From: Nocardioides panzhihuensis
GTDB taxonomy: Bacteria; Actinomycetota; Actinomycetes; Propionibacteriales; Nocardioidaceae
Direction: 5' to 3'
NCBI RefSeq assembly: GCF_013408335.1
Contig: NZ_JACBZR010000001.1
Location: forward strand, 1,426,001 to 1,490,000
DNA length: 64,000 nucleotides
Of the stretch, positions 15,361 to 25,187 are shown one piece after another. Made by a program: the position numbers and the translations under genes. The notes below the pieces were generated by a model. The model was not told the DNA's origin. It made no database searches and saw only the letters and a program-made list of their open reading frames with translations. The first letter of the stretch is position 1. Each line of letters starts with the position of its first letter.

Positions 15361-17142
15361 CTATTTGATCTCGGCGATGACTGCGCCGTTGGCGACGGTC
15401 TCGCCCACGGTGGCGGTCAGGCCGGTGATGGTGCCGGCTTTGTGGGCTTTGAGGGGTTGTTCCATCTTCATGGCCTCGATGACCACGACGACGTCACCCT
15501 CGGCGACCTCCTGGCCTTCTTCGACGGCGATCTTGACGATGGTGCCTTGCATCGGGGAGGCGACGGAGTCGCCGGAGGCGGCAGCGCCGGTCTTCTTCGC
15601 AGCGCGCTTGGGCTTCTTCGCGGCACCGGCGCCACCGCCGGCCGCGAGCCCGCCGAGTCCGGCGGGCAGGGAGACCGAGAGGCGTTTGCCGCCGACTTCG
15701 ACCACGACGGTCTGCCGCTGCCCGGCGGTGCCGTCTTCGTCGTGCTCACCGGCGGTGCCGGTGTAGGGGGTGATCTGGTTGTCGAAGTCGGTCTCGATCC
15801 AGGTGGTGTAGACCTCGAAGGAGCCGTTGGCGGCGGTGTAGGCGGGGTCGTTGACGACGGCCTGGTGGAACGCGATGGCGGTGGGCATGCCGTCGACCTT
15901 GAACTCCTCCAGCGCGCGGCGTGAGCGTTCGAGTGCTTGGGTGCGGTCGCGGCCGGTGATGATCAGCTTGGCGATGAGCGAGTCGAACGCGCCCGGGATG
16001 GTCTCGCCCTTCTCATAACCGCCGTCCAGGCGTACGCCGGGGCCGGCCGGAGGCGCCCACTCGGTCAGGGTGCCCGGGGCGGGCATGAAGTTGTTGCCGC
16101 CGTCCTCGGCGTTGATGCGGTATTCGATGGAGTGGCCGCGGATCTCGGGGTCGTCGTAGCCCAGCTCCTCACCGGCGGCGATGCGGAACATCTCGCGGAC
16201 CAGGTCGATGCCGGTGACCTCCTCGGAGACGCAGTGCTCGACCTGGAGGCGGGTGTTGACCTCGAGGAAGGAGATGGTGCCGTCGGCGGCGACGAGGAAC
16301 TCACACGTGCCGGCGCCGACGTAGCCGGCCTCGCGCAGGATCGCCTTGGAGGACTCATAGAGGCGCTTGTTCTGCTCCTCGGTCAGGAACGGCGCGGGGG
16401 CCTCCTCGACCAGCTTTTGGTGGCGGCGCTGCAGCGAGCAGTCGCGGGTGGAGATGACGACCACGTTGCCGTGGGTGTCGGCCAGGCACTGGGTCTCGAC
16501 GTGGCGTGGTTTGTCGAGGAACTTCTCGACCAGGCACTCGCCACGCCCGAAGGCGCTGATCGCTTCGCGGACCGCGGACTCGTAGAGCTCGGGGATCTCC
16601 TCGAGGGTGCGGGCGACCTTCAGGCCGCGACCGCCACCACCGAAGACGGCCTTGATGGCGACCGGAAGGCCGTGCTCGGTGGCGAAGGAGACGATCTCGG
16701 AGGCGTCCTTGACCGGGTCCTTGAGGCCCGGGGCCAGCGGCGCACCGGCCTTGAGCGCGATCTGCTTGGCCTTGGCCTTGTCACCGAGCGCGTCGATGGC
16801 CTCGGGGGAGGGGCCGATCCAGGTCAGACCGGCCTCGATCACGGCCGTGGCGAAGTCGGCGTTCTCGGCCAGGAAGCCGTAGCCGGGGTGGACCGAGTCC
16901 GCGCCGGACTGGCGGGCGACATCGAGGATCTTCTCGATGGAGAGGTAGGACTCCGCAGGCGTCGCGCCGCCGAGCGAGTAGGACTCATCGGCCAGACGCA
17001 CGAAGAGCGCGTCACGGTCGGGGTCCGCGTAGATCGCTACAGAGCCGATCCCGGCGTCCTTGCACGCGCGGATCACTCGAACGGCGATCTCACCGCGGTT
17101 GGCGATCAGGACCTTTGTCAGTGGCTTGTTCAACGTGGTCAC
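15361..17142 (-). CDS. accA: Acyl-CoA (acetyl/propionyl) carboxylase alpha subunit: biotin carboxylase + BCCP
   Basis: This 593-aa subunit carboxylates biotin with ATP and bicarbonate and carries the biotin. The biotin carboxylase domain starts with [21 protein letters not shown] and contains the ATP-grasp Gly-rich loop ([10 protein letters not shown]) and the VEHCVSEE region. The C-terminal BCCP domain has EAMKM, with biotinyl Lys559. The GTG at 17142 (VTTLNKPL) is chosen; in-frame codons further upstream read into non-family sequence overlapping the epsilon gene. In many actinobacteria such alpha chains pair with several beta chains. Here it is cotranscribed with beta (17443) and epsilon (17180). 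Confidence 0.95.
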   Translation of the reverse strand: MTTLNKPLTKVLIANRGEIAVRVIRACKDAGIGSVAIYADPDRDALFVRLADESYSLGGATPAESYLSIEKILDVARQSGADSVHPGYGFLAENADFATAVIEAGLTWIGPSPEAIDALGDKAKAKQIALKAGAPLAPGLKDPVKDASEIVSFATEHGLPVAIKAVFGGGGRGLKVARTLEEIPELYESAVREAISAFGRGECLVEKFLDKPRHVETQCLADTHGNVVVISTRDCSLQRRHQKLVEEAPAPFLTEEQNKRLYESSKAILREAGYVGAGTCEFLVAADGTISFLEVNTRLQVEHCVSEEVTGIDLVREMFRIAAGEELGYDDPEIRGHSIEYRINAEDGGNNFMPAPGTLTEWAPPAGPGVRLDGGYEKGETIPGAFDSLIAKLIITGRDRTQALERSRRALEEFKVDGMPTAIAFHQAVVNDPAYTAANGSFEVYTTWIETDFDNQITPYTGTAGEHDEDGTAGQRQTVVVEVGGKRLSVSLPAGLGGLAAGGGAGAAKKPKRAAKKTGAAASGDSVASPMQGTIVKIAVEEGQEVAEGDVVVVIEAMKMEQPLKAHKAGTITGLTATVGETVANGAVIAEIK

Positions 17143-17179
17143 GGTCTGTGCTCTCTCATGGATGACTCGTCTGGGGGCG

Positions 17180-17446
17180 TCAGTGGGGGAGTGCGCTGGA
17201 GCGCCAGGCGTCTGGGCCGGGTCGAAGTGGCCCGCGAAGCTGCGGTCTCGACCATGCGGGTCTGGGCTTGGGTCGCGCTGGTGCAGCTGTGTGGAGTGCT
17301 GAGAGGACAGCGACGAGTGCGGCGATCTCATCGGCGCTGACATGTGCTGCGTCTGGGCTGGATACCCGCAGCGCCGGGCATGGGGGCGCCGACGCTGCGG
17401 GAAACTTGGGAGCGCCTACGGGAGTGCCGGTGGATGGCTCGGTCAC
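17180..17446 (-). CDS. Acyl-CoA carboxylase epsilon subunit
   Basis: This 88-aa protein starts with GTG at 17446, overlapping the beta-subunit stop (GTGA). The N-terminal half is Pro/Ala rich. The C-terminal half has the epsilon signature: a strand-helix [21 protein letters not shown], followed by [24 protein letters not shown]. Epsilon subunits of actinobacterial ACCase/PCCase complexes bind and activate the beta subunit. Position between beta and alpha fits this role. Confidence 0.85.
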   Translation of the reverse strand: MTEPSTGTPVGAPKFPAASAPPCPALRVSSPDAAHVSADEIAALVAVLSALHTAAPARPKPRPAWSRPQLRGPLRPGPDAWRSSALPH

Positions 17447-19074
17447 AGCGGGATGTTTCCGTGCTTCTTGGCGGGGAGGGTCTCGCGTTTGGTGCGCAGG
17501 AGTCGGAGTGCGCGGGTGACTTCGGCGCGGGTCTCGTGGGGTGGGATGACGGCGTCGATGTAGCCGCGTTCGGCGGCGATGTAGGGGTTGGCCAGGGTGG
17601 TCTCGTACTCGTCGATGAGCTCGGCGCGTTTGGCTTCGACCTGGTCGGTGCTGATGCCGGAGGCTTCCATCTCGGCCAGGGTGCGGCGGTGGATGATGTT
17701 GGCTGCGCCTTGGGCGCCCATGACCGCGATCTGGGCGGTGGGCCAGGCGAGGTTGATGTCGGCGCCGAGGTGCTTGGAGCCCATCACGTCGTAGGCGCCG
17801 CCGTAGGCTTTGCGGGTGATGATGGTGACCAGCGGGACGGTCGCCTCGGCGTAGGCGTAGATCAGCTTGGCGCCGCGGCGGATGATGCCGTTGTGTTCTT
17901 GGTCGGTGCCGGGCAGGAAGCCGGGTACGTCGACGAAGGTGATGACGGGGACGTTGAAGGCGTCGCAGGTGCGGACGAAGCGGGCGGCCTTCTCGGAGGC
18001 GTCGATGTCGAGGCAGCCGGCGAACTGCATCGGCTGGTTGGCCACGATGCCGACCGGGCGGCCCTCGATGCGGGCGTAGCCGATGATGATGTTGGGCGCC
18101 CACAGCGCCTGGACCTCGAGGAACTCCTCGTCGTCGACGATGTGGGAGATGACCTCGTGCATGTCGTAGGGCTGGTTGCCGCCGTCGGGGATGAAGGTGT
18201 CCAGCTCGCGGTCGAGGTCGGAGATCTCCAGGTCCGCGGTCTCCTCAAACGCCGGGGGCTCTTCCATGTTGTTGGAGGGCAGGTGGGAGAGCAGCGCCTT
18301 GACGTAGTCGATCGCGTCGGACTCATCGGTGCCCATGTAGTGGGCCACACCGGACTTGGAGTTGTGGGCCAGCGCGCCGCCGAGCTCTTCCATGGTGATG
18401 TCCTCGCCGGTGACGGTCTTGATGACGTCGGGGCCGGTGATGAACATGCCGGAGGTCTTGTCGACCATGATCGTGAAGTCGGTGACGGCCGGGGAGTAGA
18501 CGTGGCCGCCGGCGCAGTTGCCCATGATCAGGCTGATCTGCGGGATCACGCCGGAGGCGTGGACGTTGCGTTTGAAGATCTCCCCGTAGAGCCCCAGGGA
18601 CACGACGCCCTCCTGGATGCGGGCGCCGGCGCCTTCGTTGATCCCGATCAGTGGGGAGCCGGTCTTGATGGCGAGGTCCATGATCTTGGTGATCTTCTCG
18701 CCGTAGACCTCACCCAGCGACCCGCCGAAGACGGTGAAGTCCTGGGAGAAGACGCAGACCTGACGGCCCTCGATGGTGCCGTAGCCGGTGACCACGCCGT
18801 CGCCGAAGGGACGGTTCTTCTCCAGCCCGAACGCCGTGGAACGGTGACGGGCCAGCTCGTCGACCTCTTGGAAGGAGCCCTCGTCGAGCAGCATCTCGAT
18901 CCGCTCGCGGGCGGTCTGGCGTCCCTTGGCGTGCTGCTTCTCCACAGCCTTGGCGGAGCCGGCGTGGACGGCCTCGTCGAGACGACGCTCCAGCTCGGCC
19001 AGCTTCCCGGCAGTGGTGTGCAGGTCGATCTCGGTGCTCGGGGAATCGAGGGCGGTGTCGGGCTCGGCGGTCAA
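17443..19074 (-). CDS. accD: Acyl-CoA carboxylase beta subunit (carboxyltransferase)
   Basis: This 543-aa carboxyltransferase moves CO2 from biotin to acetyl- or propionyl-CoA. The N-terminal CT domain has [29 protein letters not shown] and the oxyanion-hole GGSLGE and GAGARIQEG; the C-terminal domain has [25 protein letters not shown] and [10 protein letters not shown]. The TTG at 19074 is favoured because AAGGAG lies 6 bp upstream. Substrate choice depends on one residue near DxxPGF-type sites that I cannot assign safely; propionyl-CoA is plausible given the neighbouring mutase. The divergent TetR at 19161 likely controls it. Confidence 0.94.
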   Translation of the reverse strand: MTAEPDTALDSPSTEIDLHTTAGKLAELERRLDEAVHAGSAKAVEKQHAKGRQTARERIEMLLDEGSFQEVDELARHRSTAFGLEKNRPFGDGVVTGYGTIEGRQVCVFSQDFTVFGGSLGEVYGEKITKIMDLAIKTGSPLIGINEGAGARIQEGVVSLGLYGEIFKRNVHASGVIPQISLIMGNCAGGHVYSPAVTDFTIMVDKTSGMFITGPDVIKTVTGEDITMEELGGALAHNSKSGVAHYMGTDESDAIDYVKALLSHLPSNNMEEPPAFEETADLEISDLDRELDTFIPDGGNQPYDMHEVISHIVDDEEFLEVQALWAPNIIIGYARIEGRPVGIVANQPMQFAGCLDIDASEKAARFVRTCDAFNVPVITFVDVPGFLPGTDQEHNGIIRRGAKLIYAYAEATVPLVTIITRKAYGGAYDVMGSKHLGADINLAWPTAQIAVMGAQGAANIIHRRTLAEMEASGISTDQVEAKRAELIDEYETTLANPYIAAERGYIDAVIPPHETRAEVTRALRLLRTKRETLPAKKHGNIPL

Positions 19075-19106
19075 CGGAACTCCTTGTGAACTTCAGTGTC
19101 AATGAA

Positions 19107-19121
19107 TGAGACTAAGTGTCA
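19107..19121. promoter_or_regulatory. TetR operator between accD and tetR
   Basis: TGAGACT-A-AGTGTCA is a 15-bp inverted repeat with one mismatch. A further AGTGTCA half-site lies 11 bp to the left (19095-19101). It sits between the divergent carboxylase beta gene and tetR, the expected place for an autoregulatory operator. Confidence 0.5.
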
Positions 19122-19160
19122 TGCGGCATGATGTCCAGGGACCAGTCCAAAAGGAGAGTG

Positions 19161-19832
19161 ATGGCAGCAGCGCGTGACGAGATCTCAGACGCGGCATTCC
19201 GCCTGTTCGGGATCCAGGGGTATGCCGCCACCTCGGTCGACGACATCGCGTCAGAGGCAGGCGTCAGCCGCAGCACCTTCTTCCGCTCCTTCGGGTCCAA
19301 GGAAGCGGTGATCTTCCCCGACCACGACGAGCTCCTCGCCCGGATCGAGGAGCGCTTGCGCACCTCGCCTTCGGACGCCGGCCTTGCCGCCGTCACCGAC
19401 GCAGTCAAGATCGTGTTGTTCCACTACGTAGCGGAGGCCGAGCGGGCGCGGGAACGCTATCGGCTGACCTCTACGGTGCCGGCGCTCCGCGAGCGCGAGC
19501 TGGTGAGCGGGGCCCGCTATCAGCGCCTCTTCCGTCGATACCTGAGCCACTGGGCCGAGGCCTCGCCAGAAGCAGAGCTCCGTGCCGAGGTCACGGCAGC
19601 GGCCGTCGTTGCGGCACACAACCGGGTGCTTCGCCGTTGGCTCCGACGGGAGTGCACGGACCCGCAACGGGAGATCGAGCACGCGCTGGCCGCAGTCCAT
19701 CGCACCTTCGCCGACGAGAGCGAGACCTCGATCGGGATGCTCGTCGTTCCGGCCGGAGTTCCCGCCTCAGCCGTGGAAGCGGCAGTCAAAAGGGCGCTGG
19801 AAGGAATTTCTGTCCGAAACCTCGATCAGTAA
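19161..19832 (+). CDS. TetR-family regulator, divergent from acyl-CoA carboxylase operon
   Basis: The protein has 223 aa from the ATG at 19161, chosen for AAGGAG 4 bp upstream; in-frame ATGs at 19128/19131 and a GTG at 19116 would start inside or near the operator. The N-terminal HTH reads SVDDIASEAGVSRSTFFRSFGSKEAVIF. The C-terminal ligand domain contains VAAHNRVLRRWLR. It is clearly paralogous to the TetR at 26113, with the same FFRxFGSK and HDxLLxRI blocks. The probable ligand is an acyl-CoA or fatty acid (inference from neighbours). Confidence 0.88.
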   Translation: MAAARDEISDAAFRLFGIQGYAATSVDDIASEAGVSRSTFFRSFGSKEAVIFPDHDELLARIEERLRTSPSDAGLAAVTDAVKIVLFHYVAEAERARERYRLTSTVPALRERELVSGARYQRLFRRYLSHWAEASPEAELRAEVTAAAVVAAHNRVLRRWLRRECTDPQREIEHALAAVHRTFADESETSIGMLVVPAGVPASAVEAAVKRALEGISVRNLDQ

Positions 19833-19875
19833 AATCACCAGTTCAGGACCACCAGAGAGGGCAGCACCTCCGACC

Positions 19876-19918
19876 CGAGCCAGGTCCGTCATCGTCGGAC
19901 GATGACGGACCTGGCTCG
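19876..19918. terminator. Bidirectional terminator between tetR and icmF
   Basis: There is a perfect 19-bp stem, CGAGCCAGGTCCGTCATCG and its complement, with a 5-nt loop. It lies between the convergent tetR (ends 19832) and icmF (ends 19956). Confidence 0.85.
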
Positions 19919-19955
19919 CGTCCAACGACGCTTCACCACGGAACCTGGCGTGCGG

Positions 19956-22900
19956 TCACACGTTGCGGCGGTACTGCCCGCCGACCTCGAAGAACGCTTC
20001 GGTCACCTGCTGGAGCGAGCACACTCGGGCGGCGTCCATGAGGACGGCGAACACGTTGGTCCCGGCGACGGCCGCCTCCTTGAGTCGTGTGATGGCCTCT
20101 GTGGCTTCCGCGCGGTGCGTTTCCTGGAACTGCAGCACGCGGTGCAGCTGCGACTTCTTCTCGGCCTCGGTGGCGCGCGCTAGCTCGATCTCTGCCGGGG
20201 ATGCGTCGGAGTCGGGCTTGACGAAGGTGTTGACGCCGATGATGGGCAGTGACCCATCGTGCTTGCGATGCTCGTAGAGCATCGACTCATCTTGGATGCG
20301 GCCGCGCTGGTAGCCGGTCTCCATCGCACCTAGCACGCCACCACGCTCGTTGATTCGGTCGAACTCGGCGAGCACCGCGTTCTCGACCAGGTCGGTGAGC
20401 TCGTCGATGATGAACGAACCCTGGAGCGGGTTCTCGTTCATGGCGAGTCCCCACTCGCGGTTGATGATGAGCTGGATCGCCAACGCTCTGCGTACCGACT
20501 CCTCGGTGGGTGTCGTCACCGCCTCGTCGTAGGCGTTGGTGTGCAGCGACTGGGCGTTGTCGTAGATCGCGATCAGTGCCTGCAGCGTGGTGCGGATGTC
20601 GTTGAAGTCCATCTCCTGCGCGTGCAGGGACCGGCCTGAGGTCTGCACGTGGTACTTCAGCTTCTGAGAGCGGTCGTTGGCGCCGTACTTCTCCTTCATC
20701 GTGATCGCCCAGATGCGGCGGGCGACGCGGCCGAGGACGGAGTATTCGGGGTCCATGCCGTTGGAGAAGAAGAAGGACAGGTTGGGCGCGAAGTCGTCGA
20801 TGTCCATCCCCCGGGCGAGGTAGGCCTCGACGTAGGTGAAGCCGTTGGCGAGGGTGAACGCAAGCTGGCTGATGGGGTTCGCGCCGGCTTCTGCGATGTG
20901 ATAGCCGGAGATCGACACCGAGTAGAAGTTGCGGACCTGCCGCTCGATGAACCACTCCTGGATGTCGGCCATCATCCGCAGAGAGAACTCGGTGGAGAAC
21001 AGGCAGGTGTTCTGGCCCTGGTCCTCCTTGAGGATATCGGCCTGCACGGTCCCGCGGACGTTCGCCATGGCGTACGCAACGAGCTCGTCGCGCTCCGCCT
21101 CGGACGGCTGCCTGCCCTCCCGATCGACGAACCTGTCGACCTGCTGGTCGATGGCTGTGTTGAGGAAGAACGCCAGCACGGTCGGGGCCGGCCCGTTGAT
21201 GGTCATCGACACCGAGGTGGAGGGGGAGACGAGGTCGAAGCCGTCGTAGAGCACCTTCATGTCGTCGAGCGTGGCGACGCTGACTCCCGACGTACCGACC
21301 TTGCCGTAGATGTCCGGCCGCGGATCCGGGTCGCGCCCGTAGAGGGTGACCGAGTCGAACGCGGTGGACAGACGGGTCGCGTCGCCGTCCTGGCTCAGGA
21401 TCTTGAAACGGCGGTTGGTGCGTGCCGGGTCACCCTCGCCGGCAAACATCCGTGCCGGGTCCTCGCCGTCGCGCTTGAACGGGAACACCCCAGCCGTGTA
21501 CGGGAAGTAGCCCGGCAGGTTCTCGCGACGCCAGAAGCGAACGAGCTCGCCGTGGTCGGTGAAGCGCGGGAGCGAGACTCGCGGGATCTGGTTGCCCGAC
21601 AGGGATTCACGGGTCAGGGGAGTGTGGATCTCGCGGTCGCGTACCTTCACGACCTGCTCGTGACCTGAGTAGGAGTCCACCACCGTCGGCCACGCCTTGA
21701 TCTGGTCGGTGACCTCGTGAGGCAGGTCCCTGTGCGCGGATTCGAGGAGGTCCTCGACGTCGGAGGTCTCGCGGTCGGCGGCGACGAGCTCGCCTTGCAC
21801 GATCTCCAACCGCTGAACTCGTCGTGCCGCCTCGGCGAGCCGATCGGTCTGGGCGTGGTAACCGCGGACGGCCTCAGTGATCTCGGCTAGGTAGCGCGCA
21901 CGGTCGGTGGGCACGACCTGGCGAATTCCGGAGGAGTACCGTACGTCGACGCGGGCGAGGATGCCCTCGGAGATCGGCAGCCCACGACCGGCGAGGTCGT
22001 CGCGAAGATGCTGGTAGAGCGCGGTCACGCCGTCGTCGTTGAACGTTGCGGCCGAGGTGCCGAAGACGGGCATCTCGGAAGGCTGCTTCCCGAAGGCCTC
22101 ACGGTTGCGTACCAGCTGCCGGCCGACGTCCCGCATCGCGTCCTTGGCCCCGCGGCGCTCGAACTTGTTGATCGCGACGGTCTCGGCGAAGTCGAGCATG
22201 TCGATCTTCTCCAGCTGCGAGGCAGCACCGAACTCGGGAGTCATGACGTAGAGACTGGTGTCGACGAAAGGCACGATCGCCGCGTCACCTTGACCGATAC
22301 CGGGCGTCTCCACGATCACCAGATCGAACCCGGCAGCCTTGACGACATCGATCACGTCGGCGAGGTGCTCGGGCACCTCGTGGGCGCCACGGGTCGCCAG
22401 GGAACGGAAGAAGACGCGGTCGCCGTCGAGGGAGTTGGCCCGGATCCGATCGCCGAGGAGCGCGCCGCCGCCTTTGCGTCGGGTCGGATCGACGGCGATG
22501 ACCGCGATGCGGAGCTTGTCCTGCTGGTCCACCCTGAAGCGGCGAACCAGTTCGTCGGTCAACGACGACTTGCCTGACCCGCCAGTGCCTGTGATTCCGA
22601 GAACAGGCGTGTGACGATCGGCCGCGGTCGTCTTGAGGGTGGCGAGGACGCCCTCGGGCAGCCGGCCGGCCTCGGCGCCAGTGATTGCACGAGCGATGGC
22701 GAACCGGTCGCCCGAGACGACACTGTCCGCACTGACGGCCTTGGTATCCCACAGATCGAAGTCGCAGTCGGCGACGACGGAGTTGATCATGCCGACCAGG
22801 CCCATCTTCTGCCCGTCCTCGGGGGAGAAGATCGTGACTCCCGCCTCCCGGAGGCGCTTGATCTCGGCGGGCACGATGACTCCGCCGCCTCCGCCCACGA

Positions 22901-23183
22901 CCTTGATGTGATCCGCGCCTGCCTCGCGGAGGGACTCGGCGAGGTACTCGAAGTACTCCACATGCCCACCCTGGTACGACGACACCGCTACGCCATGGGC
23001 GTCCTCCTCGAGTGCGGCGTCGACGACCTCCTGCACGGACCGATTGTGGCCGAGATGGATCACTTCGCAGCCCTGGCTCATGAAGATCCGCCGCATGATG
23101 TTGATCGAGGCATCGTGACCGTCGAACAGGCTCGACGCCGTGACGAGACGGATCGGATGGGTGGGCACGTGAAGGTCAGCCAT
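19956..23183 (-). CDS. icmF: Fused isobutyryl-CoA mutase / G-protein chaperone IcmF
   Basis: This 1075-aa adenosylcobalamin enzyme interconverts isobutyryl-CoA and n-butyryl-CoA. Domain order: B12-binding (residues 1-140, DGHDAS with His23), MeaI-type GTPase chaperone (P-loop GTGGSGKS at 199-206, VDPTRRKGGGALLGDR, IVETPGIGQGD), and the substrate-binding mutase barrel (PGYFPYTAGVFPFKR, SISGYHIAEAGANPISQLAF). The Phe of VFPFKR and the Gln of PISQLAF fit isobutyryl- rather than methylmalonyl-CoA specificity. The ATG at 23183 gives the family length (about 1080). A perfect MarR-type palindrome lies 23 bp upstream, and the marR gene precedes it. Confidence 0.96.
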   Translation of the reverse strand: MADLHVPTHPIRLVTASSLFDGHDASINIMRRIFMSQGCEVIHLGHNRSVQEVVDAALEEDAHGVAVSSYQGGHVEYFEYLAESLREAGADHIKVVGGGGGVIVPAEIKRLREAGVTIFSPEDGQKMGLVGMINSVVADCDFDLWDTKAVSADSVVSGDRFAIARAITGAEAGRLPEGVLATLKTTAADRHTPVLGITGTGGSGKSSLTDELVRRFRVDQQDKLRIAVIAVDPTRRKGGGALLGDRIRANSLDGDRVFFRSLATRGAHEVPEHLADVIDVVKAAGFDLVIVETPGIGQGDAAIVPFVDTSLYVMTPEFGAASQLEKIDMLDFAETVAINKFERRGAKDAMRDVGRQLVRNREAFGKQPSEMPVFGTSAATFNDDGVTALYQHLRDDLAGRGLPISEGILARVDVRYSSGIRQVVPTDRARYLAEITEAVRGYHAQTDRLAEAARRVQRLEIVQGELVAADRETSDVEDLLESAHRDLPHEVTDQIKAWPTVVDSYSGHEQVVKVRDREIHTPLTRESLSGNQIPRVSLPRFTDHGELVRFWRRENLPGYFPYTAGVFPFKRDGEDPARMFAGEGDPARTNRRFKILSQDGDATRLSTAFDSVTLYGRDPDPRPDIYGKVGTSGVSVATLDDMKVLYDGFDLVSPSTSVSMTINGPAPTVLAFFLNTAIDQQVDRFVDREGRQPSEAERDELVAYAMANVRGTVQADILKEDQGQNTCLFSTEFSLRMMADIQEWFIERQVRNFYSVSISGYHIAEAGANPISQLAFTLANGFTYVEAYLARGMDIDDFAPNLSFFFSNGMDPEYSVLGRVARRIWAITMKEKYGANDRSQKLKYHVQTSGRSLHAQEMDFNDIRTTLQALIAIYDNAQSLHTNAYDEAVTTPTEESVRRALAIQLIINREWGLAMNENPLQGSFIIDELTDLVENAVLAEFDRINERGGVLGAMETGYQRGRIQDESMLYEHRKHDGSLPIIGVNTFVKPDSDASPAEIELARATEAEKKSQLHRVLQFQETHRAEATEAITRLKEAAVAGTNVFAVLMDAARVCSLQQVTEAFFEVGGQYRRNV

Positions 23184-23205
23184 GGAGGCCCCCAAAGAAA
23201 TAGTT

Positions 23206-23236
23206 GGATGTCCTACTAATAGATAGTAGGACATCC
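23206..23236. promoter_or_regulatory. Perfect 31-bp palindrome in front of icmF (MarR operator)
   Basis: The 13-bp arms GGATGTCCTACTA / TAGTAGGACATCC are perfectly complementary around a 5-bp centre (ATAGA). It lies in the 76-bp gap between marR and icmF, close to the icmF start, so it would repress icmF. The marR gene itself reads from the other side. Confidence 0.75.
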
Positions 23237-23259
23237 ATGCATATCCTGGAAGTGGGCTC

Positions 23260-23775
23260 TCAGTCCCTCGCCAGGTAGTCGACGTGGTCGCCAGAGGCGG
23301 CCCGTAGGTGCCCGAGGAGCTCGGTGAGGCGGACGACGTCGTCGCTGTCGAGCCCGGGGCGAGCAAACACCTGCTCATTGAGACCCGCGGTGGCTTCCTC
23401 GACCACGTCGTGGCCGTTGCGGGTGAGGGAAGCGAGGATGACCCGCCGGTCGTCGTCTCGCCGGAGGCGCTCGACGTATCCTTGGCGAACGAGCCGCTCG
23501 ACCGCACTGGACACGCTGGTGGGGTGCACCTGGAGGAGTGATCCCAAGCGCGTCATTGGCATCGGGCCCGAGCGTGAGAACGACAGGAGCCGTAGGATCT
23601 CAAAACGCGCGAAGGTCAAGTCGAGGGGCCGCAGTACGGCGTCGATGCGTTCCATGAGCAGCTGCTGAACACGTGCGATCGACGTCACCATCGCCATGCC
23701 ATCGGCGGCGTCGGCCCAGTCGTGACGCACCCACTGGTGGTGCGCCTCGCGAATGGGGTCTCGGTCGTCTCGCAT
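23260..23775 (-). CDS. MarR-family transcriptional regulator
   Basis: This 171-aa winged-helix protein has the recognition region MTRLGSLLQVHPTSVSSAVERLVRQGYVERLRRDDDRRV, with the classic MarR wing DDRR. It has a helical dimerisation N-terminus (residues 1-50) and C-terminus. It is 76 bp upstream of icmF on the same strand, with a perfect palindrome between them; control of icmF is likely. The ligand might be an acyl-CoA, which is unproven. Confidence 0.9.
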   Translation of the reverse strand: MRDDRDPIREAHHQWVRHDWADAADGMAMVTSIARVQQLLMERIDAVLRPLDLTFARFEILRLLSFSRSGPMPMTRLGSLLQVHPTSVSSAVERLVRQGYVERLRRDDDRRVILASLTRNGHDVVEEATAGLNEQVFARPGLDSDDVVRLTELLGHLRAASGDHVDYLARD

Positions 23776-23987
23776 TCGGATAGGTTACCGCAGGGTAGTT
23801 GGGCGTCCTAGGTTCATGGAGATGGGTTGGCCGTGGTTCCGTATGGACGGACCTTGGACGCGACCAACCGGGCGCGCGAGAAGATGGCGGTCGGGAGAAC
23901 CGTATACACGCGCTCTTCCGGTTCCTCAGCCTCACCTCGGGGCTTCGTGGGGTTGATGGAACTTGCGTCGGCGCGGCAGGTGCGGGA

Positions 23988-25157
23988 TCAGCGAACTGGC
24001 GTGCCGAGCAGCTGGCGCGCCATCACGAGGCGCTGGATCTGGTTGGTGCCTTCGTAGATCTGGGTGATCTTGGCGTCGCGCATCATGCGTTCGAGGGGGA
24101 AGTCCTGGGTGTAGCCGGCTCCGCCGAGGAGCTGGACGGCGTCGACGGTGATCTCCATGGCGGTGTCGCTGGCGAAGCATTTGGCGGCCGCTCCGAAGAA
24201 GGGCAGGTCGCTGGCGTGCCGTTGGGACTTGGCGGCGGCGATGTAGACGAGCTGGCGGGCAGCCTCGAGCTTCATCGCCATGTCGGCGAGCATGAACTGG
24301 ATGCCTTGGAAGTCGGCGATGTGTTTGCCGAACTGCTGGCGTTCCTGGACGTAGGCCAGGGCGTGGTCGAGGGCGCCTTGGGCGATGCCGACGGCTTGGG
24401 CGGCGATGGTGATGCGGGTGTGGTCCAGGGTGCGGAGGGCGAGCTGGAGGCCGGTGCCGGGCTCGCCGATGATGCGGTCGGCGGGCAGGTAGACGGCGTC
24501 GAAGATCAGCTCGCAGGTGGGGGAGCCCTTGATGCCCAGCTTCTTCTCGGGCGCGCCGACGGTGAACCCCTCGTCGCTCTTCTCCACGACGAAGGCACTC
24601 ACGTTGGACCCGCGTCGACCGTCAGGGTCGGTGACGGCGAGGACGGTGTAGTAGTCGGAGATGCCGGCGTTGCTGATCCATGACTTCTGTCCGCTCAGCA
24701 CCCAGTGGTCACCGTCGCGGACGGCGCGGGTCTTCATGGAGGCGGTGTCGGAGCCGGCTTCGCGCTCGGACAGGGCATACGAGAACGCGGAGGTGCCTGC
24801 TGCGAGCGGTGGCAGGTAGCGCTGGTTGAGCTCCTCGGATCCGGCGAGGATCAGCGGGAGGCTGCCGAGCTTGTTGACCGCTGGGATCAGGGAGGACGAG
24901 GCGCACACCCGCGCGATCTCCTCGATGACGATGCAGGTCGCCAAGGAGTCCGCGCCCTCGCCGCCGTACGCCTCGGGCACGTGCGGAGCGTGGAACCCGG
25001 AGGCGACGAGCGCGTCGTACGCCTCGGTCGGGAACCTCGCGGCGGCATCGACCTCTGCGGCGTACGGAGCGATCTTGTTCTCCGCGATCCCACGCACGGC
25101 CTCGCGCAGATCGAGGTGGTGGTCGGCGAGCTCGAGGTAGGGAAAGTCGTCGGTCAT
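23988..25157 (-). CDS. Acyl-CoA dehydrogenase
   Basis: This 389-aa FAD enzyme introduces the alpha-beta double bond in acyl-CoA. Visible are the FAD motif YALSEREAGSDTASMKT, WISNAG, the DHTRITIAAQAVGIAQGALD helix and the catalytic Glu in QIYEGTNQIQR near the C-terminus (short/branched-chain ACAD type). An RBS AGGAGG lies 4 bp before the ATG at 25157. It is 30 bp after the 3-hydroxyacyl-CoA dehydrogenase gene, in one operon. With IcmF it fits butyryl/isobutyryl-CoA degradation. Confidence 0.94.
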   Translation of the reverse strand: MTDDFPYLELADHHLDLREAVRGIAENKIAPYAAEVDAAARFPTEAYDALVASGFHAPHVPEAYGGEGADSLATCIVIEEIARVCASSSLIPAVNKLGSLPLILAGSEELNQRYLPPLAAGTSAFSYALSEREAGSDTASMKTRAVRDGDHWVLSGQKSWISNAGISDYYTVLAVTDPDGRRGSNVSAFVVEKSDEGFTVGAPEKKLGIKGSPTCELIFDAVYLPADRIIGEPGTGLQLALRTLDHTRITIAAQAVGIAQGALDHALAYVQERQQFGKHIADFQGIQFMLADMAMKLEAARQLVYIAAAKSQRHASDLPFFGAAAKCFASDTAMEITVDAVQLLGGAGYTQDFPLERMMRDAKITQIYEGTNQIQRLVMARQLLGTPVR

Positions 25158-25187
25158 GGTGCCTCCTGGGTCGAGTCGGTCTGAGGG

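Noticed and set aside
15937..19089. Long plus-strand open frames opposite the carboxylase genes
   Set aside because: They mirror the reading frames of accA and accD and show no motif of their own.
19956..23183. Methylmalonyl-CoA or pivalyl-CoA mutase instead of IcmF
   Set aside because: The fused B12-GTPase-barrel order and the Phe/Gln substrate positions fit isobutyryl-CoA mutase.
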